Assembly (NCBI RefSeq): GCF_001296045.1
Contig: NZ_LJHS01000012.1
Span: 248,001 to 312,000 of the forward strand
Reading direction: 5' to 3'
Source: Rhizobium sp. AAP43
GTDB taxonomy: Bacteria > Pseudomonadota > Alphaproteobacteria > Rhizobiales > Rhizobiaceae
DNA length: 64,000 nucleotides
The notes under the pieces were generated by a model. That model was not told the origin of the DNA and ran no database searches. It was given only the letters and a program-made list of their open reading frames with translations. Below are positions 46,315 to 56,832 of the stretch, piece by piece (position 1 is the first letter of the stretch; every line of letters begins with the position of its first letter). Made by a program: the position numbers and the translations under genes.

Positions 46315-47144
46315 GCGCGCTTCTGACTGTCGAAAACCTCCGTGTCAGCTTCCCGACCCGCACCGGTTTGATCGAGGCCGTGCGCGGCGTCTCCTTCACG
46401 CTCGGGCGCGAACGGCTCGGCATTGTCGGTGAATCCGGGTCCGGCAAGTCGCAGACCGGCCGCGCGATCATGGGGCTGACGCCGGCCCAGGCGCGGATCA
46501 CGGCCGACCGGCTGCAGTTCGGCGATACCGATCTCCTGACCGCCAGCCCTGCCCGTCGTCGCTCACTGCGCGGCAAGCAGCTGGCGATGATCCTGCAGGA
46601 TCCGAAATACTCGTTGAACCCGGTCATGACCGTCGGGCGGCAGATCATGGAAACGCTCAGGACGCATGAGAAGGTGTCGTCCAGCGACGCGCGCAAGCGG
46701 GCCTTGGCCATGCTCGAAGCCGTGCAGATCCGCAATCCGGAGCGGGTGTTCGATCTCTATCCGCATGAAGTTTCCGGCGGCATGGGCCAGCGTGTGATGA
46801 TCGCGATGATGCTGATCTGCGGTCCCGAACTCTTGATCGCCGACGAACCGACCTCGGCGCTCGACGTGACCGTCCAGCTCGAAGTGCTCGCCATTCTCGA
46901 CGCGCTGGTGCGCGATCGCGGCATGGGCCTGATCTTCATCAGCCACGACCTGCGGCTGGTCTCGTCCTTCTGCGACCGGGTGCTGGTCATGTATGCCGGC
47001 CGGGTGGTCGAAGAGATCGAGGCGACACGGCTCCACGAAGCGCAACATCCCTATACGAGAGGGCTGCTCGAATGCCTGCCGCAGATCGCCGCCGACCGGC
47101 ATCCTTTGCCTGTGCTCTCCCGTCAGGCGGAGTGGAAACTATGA
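46311..47144 (+). CDS. Peptide-type ABC transporter ATP-binding protein (DppD-like)
   Basis: 277 residues: Walker A GESGSGKSQT, Q-loop MILQDPKYSLNPVMTV, signature VSGGMGQRVMIAMM, Walker B LLIADEPTSALD, and a final GLLECLP segment with a short oligopeptide-transporter C-terminal region. The usual 320-330-residue length is not reached, so the C-terminal extension is short. Overlaps neighbours by 4 bp on both sides. Confidence 0.92.
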   Translation: MSALLTVENLRVSFPTRTGLIEAVRGVSFTLGRERLGIVGESGSGKSQTGRAIMGLTPAQARITADRLQFGDTDLLTASPARRRSLRGKQLAMILQDPKYSLNPVMTVGRQIMETLRTHEKVSSSDARKRALAMLEAVQIRNPERVFDLYPHEVSGGMGQRVMIAMMLICGPELLIADEPTSALDVTVQLEVLAILDALVRDRGMGLIFISHDLRLVSSFCDRVLVMYAGRVVEEIEATRLHEAQHPYTRGLLECLPQIAADRHPLPVLSRQAEWKL

Positions 47145-47890
47145 GACCGGCCCTTGCCATCCGAGACATGGTCGTCAGCTTCGATGGCTACCGGGCGCTC
47201 GACAGCGTCGACGTCGACGTGGAAAGCGGCGCCTCCTTCGGCATCGTCGGCGAATCCGGCTCCGGCAAATCGACGCTGCTGCGGGCCGTGGCCGGGCTGA
47301 ATTCGTTCAGCCAAGGCATTCTGTCGGTCAACGGCAAGCTCTATGAAGGCCGCAAGCGCGACAAGGCCTTCTACCGGCAGGTGCAGATGGTCTTCCAGGA
47401 TCCTTACGGCTCTCTGCATCCGCGCCAGACGGTTGACCGACTGCTGCGCGAGCCGCTGACGATCCACGGCTTCGCCGATGCGGAGACACGGATTTCCCGT
47501 GCGCTGGACGAAGTTGGCCTCGGCGCCGGCTTCCGCTTCCGCTTTTCGCACCAGCTATCGGGCGGCCAGCGCCAGCGAATCGCGATTGCCCGCGCCCTGA
47601 TCCTGGAGCCAAAGGTACTGTTGCTCGACGAGCCGACCTCGGCGCTCGATGCCTCGATCCAGGCGGAGATCCTGAACCTGCTCGAACAGGTGCGCAAGGA
47701 CCGCGGCCTGACCTTCGTCATGGTCAGCCACGACCTCGCCGTGATCAGCCATATGTGCGAAAATCTGGCTGTGATGAAATCTGGCAAGATCGTCGAGACA
47801 CTGAGCGTCGAGCAATTGCGCAATGGTGATTACTCGACGGACTACACCCGTCAGTTGATGACGGCGAGCGAGGGCTTTCGCCGCAACTGA
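47141..47890 (+). CDS. Peptide-type ABC transporter ATP-binding protein (DppF-like, short)
   Basis: 249 residues: Walker A GESGSGKSTLL, MVFQDPYGSLHPRQTV, signature [30 protein letters not shown]. DppF family members are usually 320 or more residues; here the C-terminal oligopeptide domain is missing and the protein ends soon after the nucleotide-binding domain. The ATG at 47141 overlaps the previous stop by 4 bp; a longer in-frame start at 47072 lies inside the previous gene. It ends the operon. Confidence 0.9.
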   Translation: MRPALAIRDMVVSFDGYRALDSVDVDVESGASFGIVGESGSGKSTLLRAVAGLNSFSQGILSVNGKLYEGRKRDKAFYRQVQMVFQDPYGSLHPRQTVDRLLREPLTIHGFADAETRISRALDEVGLGAGFRFRFSHQLSGGQRQRIAIARALILEPKVLLLDEPTSALDASIQAEILNLLEQVRKDRGLTFVMVSHDLAVISHMCENLAVMKSGKIVETLSVEQLRNGDYSTDYTRQLMTASEGFRRN

Positions 47891-48112
47891 AGTTCTTCAC
47901 GGTTTGTGAACCGGGCTGCGCCAACAGCGACGAGAACCATCTGAATCCTCTCTTAGCCGCCAGCTTATCGCTTACCCGCTCACGAACTCGGGCGCCCATT
48001 GCAGTATCAGCAGACCAAGCACAGTCTGCGGCAGCGGTGAGCACCTGACGTGAAGAGCCTGTAGACCGTCCATCTTGGAAATACTGGACGTGCGCGCGGC
48101 ACTCAAGGAGAA

Positions 48113-48202
48113 TGGCGGAGAGGGTGGGATTCGAACCCACGATACCCTTGCGAGTATGCCGCATTTCGAGTGCGGTGCTTTCGACCACTCAGCCACCTCT
48201 CC
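48113..48202 (-). tRNA. tRNA-Ser(CGA)
   Basis: On the minus strand a 90-nt serine tRNA runs from ggagaggtggctgag (acceptor and D-arm) through an anticodon loop reading ctCGAaa, a long variable arm (actcgcaagggt) and TTCGAAT T-loop to ggtgggattc-complementary T-stem, ctctcc acceptor and an encoded CCA. The 7-bp acceptor stem ggagagg/cctctcc is perfect. The long extra arm and CGA anticodon fix the identity as serine (UCG codons). Confidence 0.95.
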
Positions 48203-48473
48203 GGTCACATTGGTCGGCGCACGGTGGCGCGGGCTGTCTCATAGCGGCAAGTCACCCCCCACGCAAGAGCGAATGTGACGGTTTTGTCCGCTTTTATCTT
48301 GACACCCAGAAGGGGCTCACGTATGCGACCCTCGACTTAAAGTGTGCAGAAATGTGCCTTGTGGTCTTCGCGATCCGCGAAGTGAACCGGCGGGATGAAA
48401 GTTCCGCTCCTCCGACTGGCAAAAAGACGGCCCCTCTTTGAGGAGAGCCGGAACGAACATGAAAGGTTAAAAA

Positions 48474-48788
48474 ATGTTCGCAGTCATCAAGACCGGCGGT
48501 AAACAGTACCGCGTCAATGCCAACGACGTGCTGACCATTGAAAAGCTGGAAGCCGAAGCTGGTGCGACCATCGAATTCACCGAGATCCTCATGGTCGGCG
48601 TCGGCGCAGACGCAACCATCGGCGCGCCCTTCGTGGCTGGCGCCAAGGTTACGGCAGAAGTTGTCGAGCAGACCCGCGGCAAGAAGGTCATCGCCTTCAA
48701 GAAGCGTCGTCGTCAGAACTCCAAGCGTTCGCGCGGCCATCGTCAGCACCACACCGTGGTGCGCATCACCGATATCGTCGCAGCCTGA
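48474..48788 (+). CDS. rplU: 50S ribosomal protein L21
   Basis: 104 residues beginning [14 protein letters not shown], the invariant start of L21, with the RNA-binding [24 protein letters not shown] segment near the end. It is a primary rRNA-binding protein of the large subunit. AAAGG lies about 8 nt before the ATG. It forms the usual rplU-rpmA pair. The 271 bp before it hold the promoter and leader; no riboswitch was recognised. Confidence 0.98.
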   Translation: MFAVIKTGGKQYRVNANDVLTIEKLEAEAGATIEFTEILMVGVGADATIGAPFVAGAKVTAEVVEQTRGKKVIAFKKRRRQNSKRSRGHRQHHTVVRITDIVAA

Positions 48789-48821
48789 AACGCTGATAAC
48801 TAGGTTTAAAGGAGCAATCCA

Positions 48822-49091
48822 ATGGCACACAAAAAAGCTGGCGGTTCTTCGCGTAACGGTCGCGATTCCAATTCCAAGCGCCTTGGCGTGAAGAAGTTCG
48901 GCGGCGAAGCCGTCATTCCAGGCAACATTATCGTTCGTCAGCGCGGCACGCAGTGGCATCCCGACGCCAATGTCGGCATGGGCAAGGATCACACCGTATT
49001 TGCGCTCATCGAAGGCAATGTCGCGTACCGTACCAAGGCCAACGGCAAGGTATACGTGTCCGTAATGCCGAAAGCCGAAGCAGCAGAATAA
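48822..49091 (+). CDS. rpmA: 50S ribosomal protein L27
   Basis: 89 residues starting [28 protein letters not shown], the conserved flexible N-terminus of L27 that reaches the peptidyl transferase centre, then [25 protein letters not shown] precedes the ATG. It is 33 bp after rplU and is followed by a strong terminator. Confidence 0.98.
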   Translation: MAHKKAGGSSRNGRDSNSKRLGVKKFGGEAVIPGNIIVRQRGTQWHPDANVGMGKDHTVFALIEGNVAYRTKANGKVYVSVMPKAEAAE

Positions 49092-49160
49092 AGCCGGTAG
49101 CGTTTAACAAACAGCCGGTGTCTCATCGACCCGGCTGAGCGCGCAAGGTTCAGTTTCAAG

Positions 49161-49202
49161 AAAAAGGGGGAGATGGGACACCATCTCCCCCTTTTTCTTT
49201 TC
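49161..49202 (+). terminator. Strong Rho-independent terminator after rpmA
   Basis: 16-bp perfect stem (aaaaagggggagatgg / ccatctccccctttttc region) with a 4-base gaca loop at 49177-49180, running into ctttttctttt. It ends the rplU-rpmA transcript 70 bp after the rpmA stop. The A-rich 5' side means it could act on both strands. Confidence 0.93.
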
Positions 49203-49221
49203 CAACCAAGGAGACTGAACC

Positions 49222-49860
49222 ATGGAAAGCTTATTGATGAGGGAGGACCAATTCCGGTCTCCCGAAGAGCGGCCAAGGCCCGATCGGACCAGGACCGATT
49301 GCCCTGTCTTGTTGTCACAAAGGCTCGTTCTGCGCGCCCCGCACATCGAAGACATTGACGCCCTTGCCCATCTCGCCAACAATGCCGCGATCGCCACCAT
49401 GGTGGCCCGCATGCCGCATCCCTACACGGCAAAAGACGCGGCCGACTTCGTGCGACGCACGAATATCGGCGAGATCGGCAAGTGCGTCTATGCCATCACG
49501 AAAGCGGAAAACGGCGAGTTTCTCGGTTGCTGCGCGCTGGAGCCCAATCCCGTCGACGATACCACGCTCGAACTCGGCTATTGGCTGGGCGAGCCTTACT
49601 GGAACAAGGGTTATGCCACCGAGGCGGCGCATGCGCTGATCGACATGGCCTTTCGCACCCGCGAATGGGTGTCCCGCATCGATGCAAGGTGCCGCGTCAC
49701 CAACATCGCCTCGCGCCGGGTCATCCAGAAGTCGGGCTTCCAGTTCCAGGGCACCGGCATGGTCGGCAACCTCGCCATGGGCGGCACGGTCCCGGTGGAA
49801 TGGTACAGGCTGGATCGCAAGACCTGGCTGTCCTTGAAGAGCTGGGGAGACATGCGATGA
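49222..49860 (+). CDS. GNAT-family N-acetyltransferase (RimJ/RimL type)
   Basis: 212 residues: LSQRLVLRAPHIEDIDALAHLANN, acetyl-CoA-binding LELGYWLGEPYWNKGYATEAAHALID and VTNIASRRVIQKSGFQFQG, the order of motifs in the RimJ/RimL group that acetylates protein N-termini or small substrates. AGGAGA precedes the ATG. It overlaps the second acetyltransferase by 4 bp. The target is unknown; this pair after rpmA is common in Rhizobiaceae as far as I recall. Confidence 0.88.
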   Translation: MESLLMREDQFRSPEERPRPDRTRTDCPVLLSQRLVLRAPHIEDIDALAHLANNAAIATMVARMPHPYTAKDAADFVRRTNIGEIGKCVYAITKAENGEFLGCCALEPNPVDDTTLELGYWLGEPYWNKGYATEAAHALIDMAFRTREWVSRIDARCRVTNIASRRVIQKSGFQFQGTGMVGNLAMGGTVPVEWYRLDRKTWLSLKSWGDMR

Positions 49861-50435
49861 GCGCGCTTGTTGCCGAACGGCAGGCCACGCGGCCTGTCAC
49901 ACCCGGACCCTGCCCCATGATCGAGGCAACCCGGCTCGTTCTTCGGCCCCACCGCATGGCGGATGCGCCGGCCATTGCCGCCTCGCTTGGCGATTTCGCC
50001 GTGGCGCGCATGCTGACAAGGGTCCCTGTGCCTTATGATGGCGAGGATGCCCGCGACTGGCTCAACATGGCAACGTCAGGCCTCAAGCCCGACTGGCATC
50101 TGGCCGTCACACTCGATGACGTCCATGTCGGTGTCGTCTCGCTCGAGCTCAGACACGGGCTCTGGCACCTCGGCTATTGGCTGAACCGATTCTACTGGGG
50201 CAAGGGGCTGATGGGCGAGGCAGTCGAGCTCACACTTGACCGCTTCTTTCGCCGTATGCCGCAGGTGGAAATTGCCGGCGGCGCCTTTGCCGACAATGCC
50301 GCGTCGCTGCGCCTGCTCTCAAGGCGCGGCTTTCGCACGACCGGAATGACGCAAGTCTATTCGGTTGCCCGCAACGGCATGGTTCCGCTCGTCGACATGC
50401 GGCTCACCCAGTCGGATTTCAACGGCCGGAGCTGA
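49857..50435 (+). CDS. GNAT-family N-acetyltransferase (RimJ/RimL type), second copy
   Basis: 192 residues with MIEATRLVLRPHRMADAPAIAASL, LGYWLNRFYWGKGLMGEAVELTLDRFF and ADNAASLRLLSRRGFRTTG. It is clearly related to the preceding gene in layout but divergent in sequence, an old tandem duplication or paired recruits. Coupled to its neighbour by an ATGA overlap, it converges with the following endonuclease-type gene. Confidence 0.87.
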   Translation: MSALVAERQATRPVTPGPCPMIEATRLVLRPHRMADAPAIAASLGDFAVARMLTRVPVPYDGEDARDWLNMATSGLKPDWHLAVTLDDVHVGVVSLELRHGLWHLGYWLNRFYWGKGLMGEAVELTLDRFFRRMPQVEIAGGAFADNAASLRLLSRRGFRTTGMTQVYSVARNGMVPLVDMRLTQSDFNGRS

Positions 50436-50477
50436 GGCCCACAAAAGCGGGATCTGGGCAAACCTTGCCCGGATCCA

Positions 50478-52518
<2,041 letters not shown>

Positions 52519-52519
<1 letters not shown>

Positions 52520-53697
52520 TGACGACCCGGCTCCGCTCGCTCTCTCGCGTCAAGCGCGTCGTCATCAAGATCGGCTCCGCCCTGCTGGTCGATCGCGGTT
52601 CCGGCATCAAGTCGGAGTGGCTCGATGCGATCTCGGATGACATCGCCGCCTTGAAAGCCCGTGGCACCGACGTTCTCGTCGTCTCCTCGGGCGCCATCGC
52701 GCTTGGCCGCACCGTGCTCGACATGCCCAAAGGCGCCTTGAAGCTCGAGGAAAGCCAGGCTTGCGCCGCTGTCGGCCAGATTGCGCTTGCCCGTCACTGG
52801 GCAGAAAGCCTCTCGCGCCATCAGATCGTGGCCGGCCAGATCCTGCTGACCCTCGGCGATACCGAGGAGCGCCGGCGCTACCTCAACGCCCGTGCCACCC
52901 TCAACCAGCTTCTGAAGATCGGCGCCGTGCCGATCATCAACGAGAACGATACGGTGGCTACCACCGAAATCCGATATGGCGACAATGATCGCCTGGCCGC
53001 CCGCGTGGCCACCATGGCCGGTGCTGATCTGCTGGTGCTGCTCTCGGATATCGACGGTCTTTACACGGCCCCGCCGCATCTCGATCCCGAGGCCCGTTTC
53101 CTCGACACGATTGCCGAGATCACGCCTGATATCGAAGCCATGGCGGGTGGTGCGGCCTCGGAACTGTCGCGCGGTGGCATGCGCACCAAGATCGATGCCG
53201 GCAAGATCGCGACCAGCGCCGGCTGTGCGATGATCATTGCGTCGGGCAAGACGATGAACCCTCTCGCCGCCATCGAAGGCGGCGCGCGCCATTCCTGGTT
53301 CGCCGCGTCGAAATCGCCGGTCACCGCCCGCAAGACCTGGATTGCCGGACAGCTCCAGCCGGCCGGCACGATTGAGGTCGACGCTGGCGCGGAAGGCGCA
53401 TTGAAATCCGGCAAGAGCCTGTTGCCCGCCGGCGTTCGCACGGTTTCTGGCAATTTCCATCGCGGCGACACGGTTTCGATCCTCGGGTCCAGTGGCCGCG
53501 AGATCGCCCGCGGACTTGCCGGCTATGATGCCGAAGAGGCCCGGCGCATCTGCGGGCGCAAGTCGAAGGAGATCGAAGAGATCCTCGGCTATGCCGGTCG
53601 CGCCGCCATGATCCACCGTGATGATCTCGTCATGACCGAACTTGGCCAGCGCGATGCAGCTGCCGCCGAAGACCGGAAGGATGCCGCCCATGCTTGA
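52519..53697 (+). CDS. proB: Glutamate 5-kinase
   Basis: First enzyme of proline synthesis, phosphorylating glutamate; 392 residues. The amino-acid kinase domain ([58 protein letters not shown]) is followed by a C-terminal PUA domain (about residues 290-380). It is coupled to obgE upstream and overlaps proA by 8 bp, so both proline enzymes are made together. Confidence 0.97.
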
Positions 53698-54973
53698 TAG
53701 CGTTTCCAATGACAATTCGATGGAAGCCGTGATGCTCGACATCGGGCGTCGCGCCCGCCGCGCCGCCCGACCGCTGGCGACCGCCTCGACATCAGCCAAG
53801 AACAAGGCGTTGAATGCCATGGCGGATGCGCTGCTCGCAGCCGAAGCCGAGATCCTCGCAGCCAATGCCATCGACCTCAAAAACGCCGCCGAAACCGGTG
53901 TCGCCGCCTCCTTTATTGACCGCCTGACGCTGAACAGCGAGCGCATTGCCGGCATCGCCCGTTCGCTGCGCGAAATCGCCGATCTGCCGGATCCGGTCGG
54001 ATCGCTGATTGCCGAATGGGATCGTCCGAACGGGCTGCATATCGAGCGCGTCCGCACCCCGCTTGGCGTCATCGGCGTCATCTATGAAAGCCGCCCCAAT
54101 GTAACCGCCGATGCCGGTGCCCTCTGCCTGAAGGCCGGCAATGCCGTCATCCTGCGCGGCGGCTCCGACAGCGTCCATTCCTCACGCGCCATCCATGCCT
54201 GCCTGGTAAAGGGGCTTGAGGCTGCGGGCCTGCCGGGCGATGCGATCCAGCTGGTGCCGGTGACGGACCGCGCCGCCGTCGGCTATCTGCTCTCCGGTCT
54301 CAATGGCGCCGTCGATGTCATCGTGCCGCGTGGCGGCAAAAGCCTTGTCGCCCGCGTTCAGCAGGAAGCGCGCGTCCCGGTCTTTGCCCATCTCGAAGGC
54401 CTCTGCCACGTTTACGTTGATGCCTCAGCCGATCTCGACATGGCCGTCAAGATCACCGTCAACGCCAAGATGCGTCGCACCGGCATCTGCGGCTCTGCCG
54501 AAACCCTGCTGGTGGACCGCGCTGCTGCCGACACGCATTTGAAGCCGATCCTCGACGCGCTCGCCGCCAAAGGCTGCGAGATCCGCGCATCCGAAGCCGT
54601 CCTGGCCCGCATTGGCGGTCTGAAGCCCGCAACCGATGCCGACTGGACCACCGAATATCTCGACGCGATCATTTCGGTCGATCTGGTTGACGGCATCGAC
54701 GGCGCCATCGAACATATAGCCCGCTATTCTTCGAACCACACGGAAGCGGTCATCGCCGAAGATCCTGCCGTGGTCGAACGCTTCTTCAACGAGATCGATT
54801 CCGCCATTCTGCTGCACAATGCCTCGACCCAGTTTGCCGATGGCGGCGAGTTCGGCATGGGCGGCGAAATCGGCATTGCGACCGGCAAGATGCACGCCCG
54901 CGGCCCTGTTGGCGTCGAGCAGCTGACCTCGTTCAAATACCGCGTCCGCGGCACCGGCCAGGTCCGTCCCTGA
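53690..54973 (+). CDS. proA: Glutamate-5-semialdehyde dehydrogenase
   Basis: Reduces glutamyl-5-phosphate made by ProB; 427 residues of the aldehyde dehydrogenase superfamily. [35 protein letters not shown] and VPRGGKSLV bind NADPH; the catalytic cysteine is Cys267 in [35 protein letters not shown] closes the protein. ATG 53690 has GGAAGGA 9 nt upstream and overlaps the proB stop. Confidence 0.97.
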   Translation: MLDSVSNDNSMEAVMLDIGRRARRAARPLATASTSAKNKALNAMADALLAAEAEILAANAIDLKNAAETGVAASFIDRLTLNSERIAGIARSLREIADLPDPVGSLIAEWDRPNGLHIERVRTPLGVIGVIYESRPNVTADAGALCLKAGNAVILRGGSDSVHSSRAIHACLVKGLEAAGLPGDAIQLVPVTDRAAVGYLLSGLNGAVDVIVPRGGKSLVARVQQEARVPVFAHLEGLCHVYVDASADLDMAVKITVNAKMRRTGICGSAETLLVDRAAADTHLKPILDALAAKGCEIRASEAVLARIGGLKPATDADWTTEYLDAIISVDLVDGIDGAIEHIARYSSNHTEAVIAEDPAVVERFFNEIDSAILLHNASTQFADGGEFGMGGEIGIATGKMHARGPVGVEQLTSFKYRVRGTGQVRP

Positions 54974-54974
54974 C

Positions 54975-55601
54975 GTGGAGGAACCCGCCATCGCGCACCG
55001 CCATCGGATCATGCCGCATGTCGAGCCAGGCATGGTGGTGGGTCTGTTCGGCGGGTCCTTCAATCCACCACACCGGGGACATCTGCTCGTCGCGGAAATC
55101 GCCATCCGCAGGCTGAAGCTCGACCAACTCTGGTGGATGGTGACGCCCGGCAACCCCTTGAAGAGCCACCGTCAGCTCGCCCCGCTTGGCGAGAGACTGA
55201 CGGCCTGCGAAGCGTTGGCGGAAGATCCGCGCATCAAGATCACCGCTTTCGAGCAGGCGCTGGGCACGAGCTACACGGCGAAGACGCTGGAATTCATTCG
55301 CGCCCGCAATCACGATGTCAACTTTGTCTGGGTCATGGGTGCCGACAATCTGGCAGGCTTTCACCACTGGCAAAACTGGCAGAAGATCGCCAGCACCTTC
55401 CCGATTGCCGTGATCGATCGCCCCGGATCAACGCTTGCCTATCTGTCCTCGAAGATGGCTCGCACCTTCGATTATGCCCGCGTCGATGAGGAAGATGCCG
55501 GCGTCCTGTGGCAGAAGAAGGCGCCCGCCTGGACCTTTATCCACGGACCGCGCTCGACGCTGAGCTCCACCGCCTTGCGCTCTGCTGCCGAAAACGGATG
55601 A
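54975..55601 (+). CDS. nadD: Nicotinate-nucleotide adenylyltransferase
   Basis: Adenylates nicotinate mononucleotide in NAD synthesis; 208 residues from a GTG 1 bp after the proA stop. Motifs: GLFGGSFNPPHRGHLLVAEIA (nucleotidyltransferase HxGH), WWMVTPGNPLK, FVWVMGADNLAGFHHW and the ISSTxxR-type SSTALRSA. The start is unclear: the GTG lacks a good ribosome binding site, while a GGAGGA overlapping it points to downstream starts; ATG 55011 (MPHVEPGMVVGLFGG) is a reasonable alternative. Confidence 0.93.
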   Translation: MEEPAIAHRHRIMPHVEPGMVVGLFGGSFNPPHRGHLLVAEIAIRRLKLDQLWWMVTPGNPLKSHRQLAPLGERLTACEALAEDPRIKITAFEQALGTSYTAKTLEFIRARNHDVNFVWVMGADNLAGFHHWQNWQKIASTFPIAVIDRPGSTLAYLSSKMARTFDYARVDEEDAGVLWQKKAPAWTFIHGPRSTLSSTALRSAAENG

Positions 55602-55786
55602 AGATCCGACGCCCAATGACGGCATCTGCGACCGGTCCCTTGAAAGAATCGTCGATCGATGCCACCTTTTGGATGCGATCCCAGCGATGGGAAACGCAGA
55701 CGTGCTGTTCTGTTTTGCCAAGGAAAGGATGAACTCTGACAACAGTACACACCAAGGGACGCGCACCCCGCGCTACCCCGAAGAGC

Positions 55787-56146
55787 ATGGAACGTGGCGC
55801 CGATGCTGCAGCCCGTGCGCTTGAGCTGGTCCTCGCAAGCCTTGAGGACTCGAAGGCAGAAGATATCGTCTCTATCGACATTGCCGGGAAATCCGCACTG
55901 GGCGACTACATGGTGGTCGTATCCGGACGCTCGAACCGTCATGTCACGGCGATCAGCGAACACCTCATCTCCGACATGAAGGACGAAGGCCTGGGCTCTG
56001 CCCGCGTCGAAGGCCTGGAAACCGGCGATTGGGTGCTGATCGACACGGGAGACATCATCGTGCATGTATTCCGACCCGAAATCCGCGAGTTCTACAACCT
56101 GGAAAGGATGTGGGCAGCGCCTGATATCGAGGATCGGCTGCACTAG
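55787..56146 (+). CDS. rsfS: Ribosome silencing factor RsfS
   Basis: At least 119 residues: ALELVLASLEDSKAEDIVSIDIAGKSALGDYMVVVSGRSNRHV, EGLETGDWVLIDTGDIIVHVF and REFYNLERMW are the RsfS/Iojap signatures. It binds L14 and prevents subunit joining in starvation. ATG 55787 is the first standard start, but the same frame is open upstream to a CTG at 55736 preceded by AAGGAAAGGA about 6 nt before it, and the extra residues (TTVHTKGRAPRATPKS) look like the N-terminal extension of rhizobial homologues. True start may therefore be 55736. Confidence 0.93.
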   Translation: MERGADAAARALELVLASLEDSKAEDIVSIDIAGKSALGDYMVVVSGRSNRHVTAISEHLISDMKDEGLGSARVEGLETGDWVLIDTGDIIVHVFRPEIREFYNLERMWAAPDIEDRLH

Positions 56147-56155
56147 CATTTCCAG

Positions 56156-56246
56156 CCGAAGCGCGATCGCTTCGGCGTCGGACAATGCGGAAAAACAAAA
56201 GCTTAGAGTATGTCCGGTGATCCCGTGATCACCGTGAATGCTCTAA
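56156..56246. repeat. RIME-like intergenic palindromic element
   Basis: Two palindromes in tandem: ccgaagcg cgat cgcttcgg (56156-56175) and a larger one from ttagag (56203) to ctctaa (56246) with the core cggtgatc ccgt gatcaccg (56215-56234). This arrangement of two GC-rich palindromes joined by an AT-rich linker in a short intergenic gap resembles the repeated palindromic elements of Rhizobiaceae chromosomes (RIME class). Repetition elsewhere in the genome cannot be tested from this window. Confidence 0.6.
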
Positions 56247-56349
56247 AACGGCCGGCCGTCCGGTGGACGGTCTCGAAGCCGGATTGACACGGCAGGCGTC
56301 ATCCTGCCGATAGAGATGGTTTTGTGACCTTAACCCCTGGGACTGCCGC

Positions 56350-56832
56350 ATGAAAATTGGCATCTATGCCGTAGGCCGGCTGAAAGCTGGACCGGAGAAG
56401 GAACTTGCGTCCCGTTATCTGGACCGCTTCGCCAAGGCCGGACCGCAATGCGGACTGGATTTCACCCGCTCCGTCGAGCTGAATGAAAGCCGCGCCGGCA
56501 ATGCCGACACGAGAAAGCGCGAGGAAGCCGCCGAGCTTTCCCGCCAGATCCCCGACGGCGCCTTCATTGTCGTGCTCGATGAACGCGGCAAGGCCCTCGA
56601 CAGCGCCGAATTCGCCAAATTTATCGGGGAAGCAGCCGACAATGGCCAGCGGGACATGGCCTTTGTCATTGGCGGCGCCGACGGCGTGGACCCCGAATTG
56701 CGGGACCGGGCCCGCCTCGTTTTGAACCTTGGAAAGCTCACCTGGCCGCATCAGCTCGTCCGGATCTTGATTGCCGAACAGCTCTACCGTGCCGTTACGA
56801 TCCTCACCGGCCACCCTTATCATCGGGTGTGA
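56350..56832 (+). CDS. rlmH: 23S rRNA (pseudouridine-1915-N3)-methyltransferase RlmH
   Basis: 160 residues of the SPOUT knot family: MKIGIYAVGRLKAGPEKELASRYLDRF, VVLDERGKALDSAEFA, AFVIGGADGVDPELRDRA and the C-terminal ILIAEQLYRAVTILTGHPYHR are the standard signatures. It methylates pseudouridine 1915 of 23S rRNA on the assembled ribosome. It follows rsfS as in many bacteria and its stop overlaps the next gene (GTGA). Confidence 0.97.
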   Translation: MKIGIYAVGRLKAGPEKELASRYLDRFAKAGPQCGLDFTRSVELNESRAGNADTRKREEAAELSRQIPDGAFIVVLDERGKALDSAEFAKFIGEAADNGQRDMAFVIGGADGVDPELRDRARLVLNLGKLTWPHQLVRILIAEQLYRAVTILTGHPYHRV

